In this document: piece by piece, positions 34,687-44,979 of the stretch | Layout of the letters: each line of letters opens with the position of its first letter | How positions within the stretch are numbered: position 1 is the stretch's first letter | Assembly (NCBI GenBank): GCA_030407005.1 | Contig: JAUDYN010000005.1 | Coordinates: forward strand, 1,426,001-1,490,000 | DNA length: 64,000 bases | From: Desarmillaria ectypa | Lineage: Eukaryota; Basidiomycota; Agaricomycetes; Agaricales; Physalacriaceae | Direction of reading: 5' to 3' | The notes under the pieces: model-generated | Databases searched by the model: none | Told to the model about the DNA's origin: nothing | Seen by the model: only the letters and a program-made list of their open reading frames with translations | Program-made: the position numbers and the translations under genes

Positions 34687-37485
34687 TCATCGCTTGGCGA
34701 ATACCTTCTTCAGAAGGCCAAGCACTTTAGGGACATTCAATTGAACATACTCGAGATCCAGAAGGTGCTTATTATCCTTTTGCTGCGGAAGAATCTGTTA
34801 TTGCCTTGGGACTGCCACTAAAGATGCGTGCAAACCTTCTCAAGTAGATCATCAATCTTGAGGTCCATCTCAAGGATTGCTCTTTCTCTGCCTTTGTAGT
34901 GCAGAGCAATAATGAATGTCCCTGGTGTAGGCGATGTTATGTTGAAATAGATATTGGGTCGCCTGACCAGGCATAAGGGCGAAACGCGAAGGGCAGCATT
35001 GATGACCACTTACCGATTATCGGGTACGTTGCTCTCAACTATGATACCCTCTTTCTCGAGCTGTGCATGAGTGAATCTATATGGCCCCAAAACGACTGCT
35101 TTAGCCGGCTTCTTCTCCTTGCCCCCGACAGTGATGACGCCCACTCCAGTACTGCTGCCCTTGTCTTTTGACGCGGTCAACCGTACATTCTGAAGATAAG
35201 CTTTGTACTGTTCCAGCTGTGAGCGCATGTAATTGTTGTGGTCACAAATAGTCTTGTAGACCGCCTCCAACGATTTCGTCTCCAACAGGACCTTCTCTCG
35301 CAAGTTCCCTAGATGCACGAGTTCGGCGGCGACTTCATCCTGCATGAGTTTGTAACCGTCAGCCTGTTCAACAATTTTCTGCTCTTCCAACTCCCGCAGC
35401 ATTTCCTTGACCTTGATGCCTTTCCGTACAAGAGTGGCATCTTTGGTTGTTGCGGCACGTTCAGCGATAGCAGCTAGATTGTATGGTTGTTTCTCCGCCG
35501 CGTGAGGTATCGATCGAATGAGTTGGACAAAGATAGATTTCGTTTCCATGTATAACATGTCACTTGACGACACCGTATCCATCAACGCGCTTTGAATATC
35601 CTGAACGGGCGTCTCCCAGCGGCTATATAGATTAAGCTCAATGGTTCGGTTCTCTTTGCGCGGAACCTGGAGTGGCGCGGGACCAAGTTCGTCTGTCAAG
35701 ATGCGGAGGTGATGCTTATCGTTTGGCGACTGATAGACGGTTAATGGCATGCTGCAGTATCAAAGGAATGCGCCGTACCAGTGTTTCGACGTGCTGCAGG
35801 ATAAGAGAATGCGTATTATACAGCTCGTTCAGAGTGATGTGAATCATCAAATCTTTCTTGGAAAGCGCCATATATTGATCCATCTACAAAAACGGCGGAT
35901 CAGATGCTGAAAATTAGCCGAAAGAGCCATGTATACCTCAAGTGTGTCAAAGAAGTCGCCTACTTCACACAGATTGTTCAAGAACTGGTTGATGCGGGCT
36001 TTGTTGTTCTCGACGAAAGGATTAAGAGTCATCATGTAGATTTCCTTAGCATACGACGGTTTATTTGCCAGATTTTGCAGCATCTTAGCAATCTAAACGG
36101 ATATTAGGAAGCAGGGTAAAAAGGATTCCAGTCGAACTAACCAATGTCAATGTCCGCCTTGGATGCTTCGCCGGAACTCCTTCAACAAGCATATATGCTT
36201 GTGGCGTTACAATCGCGGGATTGATGAATCGAAGGAAGAAAAAGCCACCAATCAAAGAGCAGATAGCATAGTCAGTCGCCTCAGGATATTTACGCTAATC
36301 GCATAGTTGACTTAGCTGTGATGTTCTAGTTGGAATGAGCCCACGTACCCGTGTCAAACTTCTGATCTGTTTACAGATCCAGCGAATACCATAAGGAACA
36401 CTCTCTAAGCTCTCGATAATAGTTAACAAAAAACTGTTGGCGATCTCCATGAGCATCGTTAAGCGTGGTGCAATAATCGCCTGAACATCAAGATTTTCGG
36501 CAGCAACTTCCGGGGCCACGCCGCGAGGAAGATTTGGAGGAAGAGACCCAGTCTCTTCCTCGATTTGGTTGATCATTTGTTCGTAAACCTGAGTGCGGTC
36601 AAACAGATTTCAATGATGTCCAGTAAGAGATGAAGACGGAAATCACCTTGACCGGATTAATTTCTAGATTGAGATCTTTATGCTCAATCAAGCTATTGAT
36701 ACGCTCCGCAAGAACGCTCTTGAGATAGCTCTGTCCTGGACCCCGCCGGGTATAAGTCGTCATCATTCGAGAGACAGGGGTATTAGCACGAAGCAGAGAG
36801 CCAAACTCTGTAGCAGTTTCGAACTGGGCTGATAGAACCGACTGGAACATAGTTAGAAGGAGGTGTTCTTCTCTGCTTTCATATTGATTGCCGTATAGCG
36901 TGAACATGACCGTTTGAAGGAGGGTATCGATCTCAGACAGACTGACCAGGCGACAGAGAGCGGCAATGTGTCGGGGTTCTGATTGGAGAAGGAAAAAAAG
37001 GTTGGAATATTGTTGGAGCCTCCGGTCGTCTGGGTAGTGCCCTTCCGTGGGATCCACTTCTTCCAGTGTTCTCTCCACTTCACGTTGCTGGATAAGATCA
37101 CCGTTGAAGCAGCCGGGACAAAGTGAGAGCAGATATTACATACCTCATCTAAAGCCATTCGGTTCTGTATCAATAAAGCGATCCGAGAGTCAAGATAGCG
37201 CACATCGCGCTCGAGGACGAAGTTCTTCTTGGACTGCGCAGAAATTTTGCCTTTCAAGTCACGGAGACGCTTTTGAGCTGTTCAAACAATTGTAAGTGGC
37301 ATGTTGTAGCTGGACATGAGAGAGTCCCTAAACGACGCACCTCTGGCTAATTCATCCTCGACTTCAACATCCTGCTCAGCAGCCATGCTAAAGAGTGCAG
37401 TTACGCTGTAGCGATTGGTGTTTCGATTGGTATGCCGCCTCCCAGACATGCTGCCAGGTGATCCAGGTTGGTCGGGATAGGACAT
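34687..37485 (-). CDS. RasGAP protein (IQGAP-related, Gap1/Sar1 type)
   Basis: GTPase-activating protein for Ras. The ATG at 37485 gives [20 protein letters not shown], then a coiled-coil-like region ([40 protein letters not shown]). The RasGAP domain runs from about [20 protein letters not shown] through [31 protein letters not shown] (arginine-finger region) and, past introns, [20 protein letters not shown] with the hallmark FLRFINPA. The C-terminal half is the RasGAP-C domain shared with [84 protein letters not shown]. It ends LLKKVFAKR with TGA 34687-34689. It has no IQ or calponin domain, so it resembles fission-yeast Gap1 rather than a full IQGAP. About eight introns are present. Confidence 0.9.
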
Positions 37486-38478
37486 GATGGTCGTTTAAGA
37501 AAAAATGAATAAGGATATTGGAAACTGAACAAGTGCTGTTTGGGGGTGTGATTGGAGGAATTGGGATGACCAAAGTAGCGCCAGTGCCTGTGAACCTGCA
37601 ACAGCAAAAGAGCTCCAAAAAGTGAGGAGAAACGAGGGATTTGGGTATCAAGACAATGGAGAACGATGAAGATGCGACCTGAGTAACTGGGAAGTCCTTC
37701 GGCTGCCACAAGCACAGCCACACACCTGTCAACATCGCAAAATGCCGTACTTGGCCCGTCAATATTGTTCTGGAATATTGACCGCGTATGTTATTGTCTT
37801 TGTTTATTTCGATGATGCCGTCCAGCTTTTTTCAGCGACTCGCGGCAGTCTCATCATGTACCATGTGCTGGTTACGGGACCTCTAGAACTGCAATGACAA
37901 GTACTTATTTCTGTCTGCGAAGGAAGAAACCCAATCTCCTCATGTGCAGAAGCAGGCTATTTCAGTTAAATATTCTACTCACATCCGACACGATCCCAAC
38001 TCGAAGTTTTCCCACCCTAATGCGATTCAATGAATAATCATCTACCATCACAAATGAGTGACCCTATTCATTAGCAGGTCACTGGACTTCTTTGACGCCG
38101 TCTTTCGATCGGTTACTCTTGTTTCATCTTTGATATTGCTATAAATTGGCGATGGGCGTCTTTCCTGAAGAAACATGCCATCTACATGCTTTCCGAAACG
38201 ATATTTACGGAAGTACCTCAGGCGTACATACGGAGAAGCCAAGACTTCGAAGGTACTAGCTCTCTCATTCTCTGAATTGACCCCGAATATCTTAGGGCAT
38301 CATCTTCGGTGGTCAATAAATAAATCACAGATGGAGGAACAAGATGGAAGCACGAGACAGATTACAGACTCATACCATACACTATATAGTGTTTTGACCA
38401 TTAGAACTGCATCGTATGTATTGACAAAATCAACGTATGAACAAAAGCAAGACAAAACGAAATTTGATGAAAAAGACC
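37486..38478. other. 1-kb intergenic region
   Basis: Holds the RasGAP promoter and leader next to 37485 and the 3' flank of the small gene ending at 38479. Short open frames near 37400-37760 overlap the RasGAP promoter and have no coding character. The minus-strand frame at about 38050-38240 is basic but has no start or partner that I can support. Confidence 0.45.
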
Positions 38479-39086
38479 CTAATGCACGGGTTGGATATGT
38501 TCAACGGGAAAAGCGTCTTCTTCCCACCGACCGTTCGTACTCGCATATTTTACCCTATAGCCATAACCCAGCTGTTCCGCAAATATCAACTTTGCATCGG
38601 GTTATCGAGTTGCCACTGGGTACCTACTTTATCGAAAACAGATAATACGCTGACGATTATGCCGATGACCCATTTGCGGCCTTCAATTTGCACTTGAACT
38701 TCTTCATTCTGTCGGTAATTGAGCTGCGTGAGTCTTTCATTGAAGTCCGAGAATAATGATACGTACGAGACCGAAGATTTTTGCCTGCGGCGGCGCCGGC
38801 ACAATGTTAATGGGAGATAGAGGTATTGGTTGAGACGTACCATGGTACTGGCTGTTGATTGCATAGAGGTTTGTGGATTTGAAGGAGAGCATCCGGGAGA
38901 AGAGGAATCAGGCGGGTCGCATGAGTAGTGAGGTGTAATCATTGTAAAAGGCCTTTGTGGAACATAGGGAGTCGCAAAGGCATTGCTCTGCTTGTAAGAA
39001 TGAGGGTTCTGTTCATAAGGAAAATATGATGGTCTTTGTAGTCCTTGGGGCGGATAGTAGCCAGCGGGAAGATTGTGAAATGCCAT
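38479..39086 (-). CDS. Small basidiomycete protein with Tudor-like C-terminal domain
   Basis: Unrecognised small protein of about 150 residues. The ATG at 39086 gives MAFHNLPAGYYPPQGLQRPS and a Pro/Ser/Tyr-rich disordered N-terminus (YVPQRPFTMITPHYSCD). Introns at gtacgtctc..gccgcag and gtacgtatc..cacgcag leave a short exon AKIFGL. A compact beta-rich domain follows: LNYRQNEEVQVQIEGRKWVI, then GIIVSVLSVFDK and, after gtaggtacc..ggaacag, LGYGYRVKYASTNGRWEEDA, PVEHIQPVH. The stop is 38479-38481. The pattern of a short hydrophobic strand, GRKWVIGIIVSV and YRVKYAS..WEEDAFPVEHI resembles Tudor/SH3-like barrels, but I cannot name a ligand. Confidence 0.65.
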
Positions 39087-39692
39087 GACACGTCGAGGGA
39101 AGAAACCTAATAGAACCAAGACCCTGGACTTTCCTTATCCTTTATAGGTTTCATATACACCTCTAGTCCATTTCGAGATTCATGGGAACCAGATAAGCGT
39201 TGTGGCCAATACAGCAGCGTGTTTGGCAAACACTATAATCCCGAGATTATAGGCACAGTGTTTTTCAATTCAATGGGAGCCCATGCCGGCAGACAGTCCA
39301 TAGTATGACCGAAGCAACAGAACCGTTTCAGACCTCACATAGTCTGATGATCGGCCCCGTTTCTGTGAGCTGCAATATCGCGTCCAACTTACCACGTCGA
39401 TATGTGGAAATGTTTATACTAATGACGCGTTCGTGATACCGCATTGTTGATTTGATCCAAGCATGCGCAGCATCTTTCTTTACTCCGTGTCGGTGCAGCA
39501 CATGCGGTGCGAGGGAAAACGGCAACGGAAAGGCAATACTCGCAACGTTATTTCGATGGAGAGCTAAGCGTCCAACCACCGAACAATGGAAAACTTGTTT
39601 GGCGACGGAGATGGCAGGAGTACCAGAGGCGCACTGGTGTAATCTGTGATGTCAGACGTGGACGCCACAGCTATAGTAAACTCGACCAGTGG
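39087..39692. other. Intergenic region
   Basis: About 600 bases. It probably holds the promoter of the Tudor-like gene. Weak plus-strand frames (39452-39704) have no recognisable content. No gene is supported. Confidence 0.4.
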
Positions 39693-40336
39693 TCAATGCA
39701 ATAATGACATCAAGTTCCGAACGTAAATTGTTATGCACCGTGGCGGCGGATGAGAATCCAGGGGAGAGCCATCTGTGGCATTGAAGCTGTTCACTAGCTG
39801 CATGTAGCTTGAGAGACAAAAGGAATGGATGTTACTACTAGCGGAATTGCAATGAAGTTGAGAAGATGGTTTCGGAACGGTCCGAGTTCCCGCCATTGGT
39901 AACGCGTCAGCTCCCTCATCTTCTCCTGCATCCAAATTCCTAAGCGTAATCTCCATTTCATGGATCTGTCTCAACATCCAGTACCATCTTGAGAATTCTG
40001 CCACATTGACGTGGTTAGAACTTAGCTACATAGATAACGGTCACTGCAGTCTACCCGGATGCCATTCAAGCCGACATCAACTGTTGCCGAGTTATCACAA
40101 GATGGGGAAGAATAATGCGTAGCAGTAAGCTTAGGATGAGTACCATTCGTTTCACTGTTCAGTCTTCCTTTTCTGACCATGTTTATATTCACTGTTCCGA
40201 ACAAAGATTCCTTTGAATCAGTTTGGCCCAGAGAGTGTTCGGTACCGTAGCACGGACATGTATAGTACGGACTCTGGTTGGTTTCCTTCTCAGGGACATG
40301 ATAACCAGAATAAATATCCCTCAACTCACCTTTCAA
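39693..40336 (-). other. Possible two-exon coding remnant, unassigned
   Basis: Two minus-strand open frames can be joined. The upper one contains RDIYSGYHVPEKETNQSPYY and ends near LNGIRVDC. An intron with donor gtgaccg and acceptor gtggcag would join it to FSRWYWMLRQIHEMEITLRN and LDAGEDEGADALPMAG, with stop at 39693. Phase is kept, and the second part looks helical and coding-like. No in-frame ATG is visible at the 5' end, and no family is recognised. It may be a real gene with missed 5' exons or a decayed one. Confidence 0.3.
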
Positions 40337-42274
40337 TACAAATGGTAAGTTGGGTCATTCACTGCTCTCCTATAATTGAATTTCATACTAACTGACAACA
40401 ACTTTTAACATTCCAGTTTGATGTTACAGGCTTCCGTCCAAGTCTGAACGCCATTCGGCCTTTAAACGCTGCTTACGGCGTACGGCTAAGATCCTGTTGC
40501 AAAGATTATAACATGCGAGAGCTTTGTAAAGTGAATGGGGTAAAGCGACCTGATTTGCTTAAAGCATGGAGCTAAAACATCGTCACCTCACCAACGTGCA
40601 AGCACCACCCTGCTGGCGCCTCTTTCAGAATCCAGACCTTGCAATCTACATGCCCATCCAAGCGTCATTTGACCGGCATGAATCATTCCTGGGCAATATG
40701 GTATGTACCATGATGTCCTAGGCGCTACTGGCGTGTGCACGTGTCTTGTAGAAAAAAACTAAAATTGGTGAACTGTTTCGTCGTTTCTTTCATATAACTT
40801 TCCCTCAGGTTTCAAAATGAGATAAGTATCGATTCCGAGGCTGACATGTATGTAACTTTGAACTTTGATTCCCTTTCCGCGTGCTTATCTCCCTGCCCTG
40901 TATAGTTTTATACAGTTCATTGGGTTCTTCGTCAAAATTTCTCCAACGATCCTCTACTCTTTCAGGAACGTATGAACGTTGAAGAGAATGTCTGTGACGA
41001 GCGATTGAACCGGCCCATCTGAAGGCGAACAACACCCTTTTGTCGCGACTTTTCAACTCGGCAGAGTCAAGAAGAGACGTACGAATCGTGCGGCAGGTAC
41101 GGAGCTCGCCTTAGTCTTTCAATGCCATGCTGTCATGGAACCTCACTGGGTATGGTAAAGTAATTTCGTTCTTTTCATGAGAGCAGATGATCTGATTTGC
41201 CGCGGAAGACCTTCGTGGCGCGTTTTAGAAGATATCTAAGTAAGGGAATCTAGTCAACAATGTGGAGCGCCTACTGACATCTATCTATTCGTTGCTGCCA
41301 GCGCCATAGACACACATATGTCAGCGCTGAGGTTGCCAACAGTCTGATAATGTCAGCATTCTATGTACACACCTCTTACAACTATCGCGTCGACAGCGAT
41401 ACCTGCAGAATTCGTTTAAGCGTGGGCCTCGGAGATTGATCTGGTTGAGGCGCTAAAGTCGCTAGCTAGGTGACGACATGCTCCATGATGGCCGTCTTTC
41501 TCTGCCATCGTGTAGGTATCCACTCTGGCAAGGAGGAAGACGCTGATTCTGACCTAATTATCTCCCTAAGAAGGGAGTCATAGGATATTTAAGCTTTTAC
41601 ACTTCGAACTGAGAGGACCAGGTGAGGCGTTTTAAGTTTCTTTGCTTGCTAACCAAGAATCGATATTTCTCGCCTCAGTAACATCCTGTTCCCCTCCCCT
41701 TCACTGTATGAGTTCAATGCTTAACAGGGGACCAGGCGGCAGGCTCAATCCTGTGTACATTCACCCGTTTACAGTCGTGGTCAATCATCAAGAAACTCAA
41801 TTACATCCTTGAGGGTGAAGTTGCTCTCATCTAGTTGATCGATCATCCATTTATTAGAAGACAGACACGTTACGCGTTGGCCGTCCTTAAGGACTCAAAA
41901 AGACAGCTATGGAATTTGTTCCTCTAAAAGTGGAGCTCTGAGAGGGATGTCGATGAAGCTGAGGAATCGTTTAGGTTTTTGATCCATGTCATTCGCGCCG
42001 TGAAAGACTTCGAAGCTGTTTTCTCATTGGTTTGGGAGGTTGGTATTCTGGCGTGAATCTTCTCGGGTCATTCTTATTGTTGCAAGCGCGTTCACCTAAA
42101 ACGGCTCAGGATTTCTTAGAAGAGATAAGTAGGGTTACCTCGATGCTCAACGTGTCCTCGACGAAGGGTAATCAAACATCGAAACAGGACCGCTTCAGCG
42201 TCGCGTGTTAATATGTATGTATTGCCGTCGCCTGCAGGCATCTATGACAAAGTACGTGAATATTTACGTTCAGT
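40337..42274. other. 1.9-kb gene-poor region
   Basis: No gene is supported on either strand. Two short plus-strand frames look weakly coding: about 41943-42055 (DVDEAEESFRFLIHVIRAV) and about 42097-42210 (TAQDFLEEISRVTSMLNVS). They have no start and no convincing splice connection, so they may be relics. Confidence 0.4.
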
Positions 42275-43740
42275 CTATGGGAATACAGTCTTGCACATCA
42301 GAGCCCGATCGTAAATGCTATTCGTCAGAATAAGACTGAATATACCAGACGCCTCAGCAAGCGGAAAATGGTTTGTTATCGCTACCCTTCTCTGGCTCAT
42401 GCTAGGCCATGTTGATCCTACGTCCTGGTCGAAGTCAATGTGAATCTCAGCTTTGCGGAGATTTTCATGCATGGGCCCGGCGAGCCAGGCATCAACCTGG
42501 GCCCACCTCGTTGCATTGCAGAAAAGCTCTATGACGGTGGGATAGACCTTGAAAGGACCCCTCACACTGACATCAATCTGAACCTCTTCTAACATGGGAG
42601 ATCCTATGCGGGAGAGCATATTGTCAATATGGCTAACGGGAGTGAAATGTGTGTCGCCACTTCGAGTAGAGAATTTGAGGAACCGGAGGTTAGGTAAGAG
42701 ATGCGTCTCATTGGATGCAGTAAAAAATGCTACGACAACATTGAACTGAAGGTCCGAGCGTTTGAATGAGAGACGTACAATAGGATATGTCATGATTCAA
42801 GACGTTCACTTCTAAATGTTCCAACGAGGTGGCAGCGCGGAGAAGAGGCGCCATGGCCGTTTGGTAGTCAAAATTGTGGGCCCAAACGTGTAGCTGACGA
42901 ATAGATGTAAAGTCGAAGGGTGACTGCGAATGCGTGAGCCAAGGGCAGATAGCATCCAACGTACGGGGGTTAGAAAGATCTAGATATAAGGTGTGGATGG
43001 CTGCCTTTCGTACACCCATGTCAGGATTAAAGATATGTGGTAGTCGTATTCGCGGGCCAAGCGTGCCTGTGCTGGTGAGCCTCAGTTCTGTTACGGAGCT
43101 CGAAGTCCAGCTCAAGAGGGGAGTGAGACCGTAATAATCGTCTGTGGGAGAAATGTTTATATCCAATCGAGTGAGTGACTGCAATTGAAGCAAGCCATGA
43201 ATAGCAGTCTTAACGCTGCAGGAAATCTCGCGGAGATATCGCAGGTCAAGCTGAAGGTGTTGAACACGTTGGGGTTCCGAAAGTATCTGTGACAACGGCG
43301 GAGCTTGGCGGAAACGGGCAAAGTCCATGTCAAGACTCAGACGAAGGGAACGAATGAGTTGTGGAACGTAGGTGCCGTTCGTAAAACAGTCGTGAAGACG
43401 CGTGCATCGTCTGGTCAAAATACGGGCGAGGTCCCGGATATTATCTTCATCACGGAAACTCTCTATCCCGGGTCGAAAAGTATTTGCCAGTTTTATATCG
43501 ACATCGAGCACCCGGAAGATGTAAAAGCGACTGCGAACTACCCAAGACTTGCAAACGAGGGAGCAGTTGAGTAAAGTAACGGGATCATCTTCGAGATTGT
43601 CAATGATTCGCTCTACTAGTTCCAGCGGAAAACCGCTGGTCACTGCAAGGATGGAGTCGACAAAAGATAAGAGCAAGGAGGTAATGGTGATGCTTACATG
43701 TATATGCGTGGCCAGCTTGTCTCTTGATAATTTCAGGCAT
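42275..43740 (-). CDS. F-box protein with LRR-like region
   Basis: Predicted SCF adaptor. The ATG at 43740 begins MPEIIKRQAGHAYTL, with the first intron (gtaagcatc..cttgcag) leading into the F-box: SGFPLELVERIIDNLEDDPV, TLLNCSLVCKSWVVRSRFYI. The body has repeated strand-helix units typical of agaricomycete F-box/LRR-like proteins: RVQHLQLDLRYL, LQLQSLTRLDINIS, SVTELRLTSTG, SIRQLHVWAHNF, TSLEHLEVNVL and, after a second intron, LPNLRFLKFSTRSG. The end is SIYDRALMCKTVFP with TAG 42275-42277. A further in-frame ATG lies at 43824 and would add 28 residues; I prefer the shorter start by analogy with similar F-box proteins. The substrate is unknown; such genes are abundant and variable in mushrooms. 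Confidence 0.8.
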
Positions 43741-43903
43741 GAGCGTGACGAGGAAAGAAAGACGAAGCGGCGTCGATTTCCTAATCCGGGTTACCCTGGT
43801 CCTTGGGTACGTTCTCAATGACATTTGACTGAGACGGTGATGTTATACTTTGTATTGAAATAGATCCAATGTTACATCCAGTTACACTCTAAACAAATTA
43901 CTT

Positions 43904-44775
43904 TCAAATCGGTCTTTGCTCACTTATACACTTCACAATTACTTCCAGCACCTGACAATACAGTTTAAGAATATTCAAAGCAATGTGAAAAGATACTTGT
44001 ACGCACAAGATTTCATAGTTGTCTCTAACAACATGTTCACCTCCACCAAAGGATATGTTGCATCCACCCCTAGAGAAGAAGAAATTAGTCCGCTACAGTA
44101 TCGAAAAAATCGGAACACATACAAATGGGCCCCCGTCTTTCCTGGTACTCTAATCCCATCGACTATAGCTACCGCATGGTACAACAGCGATCCATCCTCC
44201 TCGTAGCCGCCCTCAACCGGCCTCCTGCCAGCCGGGACGTGGCCTTGGGACGTAGGTACAAATTCCATGGTATCGGGAGTGAAAGGGAGGAGATCGTAAC
44301 GTCCCTTGTGGCCCACCTCGCTGCCGCCATAGGCGACCGAGCAGGGGACCTGGAGATGGGGACCGATCTTGCATGGATGGACGGATTTATCGAAGATGGC
44401 AGAACCAATGTAGACCGGAGATCCGTCAAGATCATGGCATGGAGGTAGTCCAGCAATATTCTGCTGTGGGAAGGCAGAGGACGAATGCAATGGAATACGG
44501 AAGCCAGAGCTAGGGGGCTGCTGGATGGGCACCTGGTGGCCGCCCAACGGGGCGCGCTGCTGTTCAAAATGGGGCTGAGGCATCTGGGGCGTCGCCTGGG
44601 GGAATCCTGGGGCACCGATATGTTCCATCTTGTCCTTATCTTTCTTGTACTTCTTGTCCTTCTTATCCTTCTTATCCTTTTTCACCTTCCCGTACTTGTA
44701 CGAGGAAGAATCAGAGTCTGAGCTGGAGCTGGAGTCTGATGAATCGATGCTCTTGCGACGATGGTCTAGTGACAT
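43904..44775 (-). CDS. DM9-domain protein with Ser/Asp and Lys/Asp-rich N-terminus
   Basis: Contains two DM9 (DUF3421) repeats, a fold known in insect and oyster proteins that bind carbohydrate or respond to infection. The ATG at 44775 gives MSLDHRRKSIDSSDSSSSSD, then a Lys/Asp run (KVKKDKKDKKDKKYKKDKDK) and a Gln/Pro-rich linker. Repeat 1 is GSPVYIGSAIFDKSVHPCKI with GPHLQVPCSVAYGGSEVGHK and YDLLPF. Repeat 2 is GSLLYHAVAIVDGIRVPGKT, GAHL and, past a 53-base intron, GGCNISFGGGEHVVRDNYEI. The stop is TGA 43904-43906 whether or not a possible last intron is removed. There is no signal peptide, so the protein is probably intracellular. The charged tail may bind nucleic acid or membranes (inference). 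A sugar-binding role is known for some animal members only. Confidence 0.8.
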
Positions 44776-44836
44776 ACTGTACAAGTTTACAGTGAAGATG
44801 AACCAAGTGTGATGCTGTTCAAGATGCGAGGTGGCT

Positions 44837-44843
44837 GTTTATA
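44837..44843 (-). promoter_or_regulatory. TATA box of the DM9 gene
   Basis: TATAAAC on the minus strand, about 62 bases before the ATG at 44775, a usual distance for a fungal TATA element. Confidence 0.4.
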
Positions 44844-44979
44844 TCAAGCCAGAGGCAGTGCATCGCTGATGCAATGCAACGCTGTTGTAAAGCTGTGTAT
44901 ATAATTATATATTGTGTAGAAAGATCCCTCTATTAACCTGATAATATACATAATGCACGTAGATAGAGAAGTGCTGAAA

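Noticed and set aside
39452..39704. Two overlapping plus-strand frames
   Set aside because: No ATG context, domain or splicing support.
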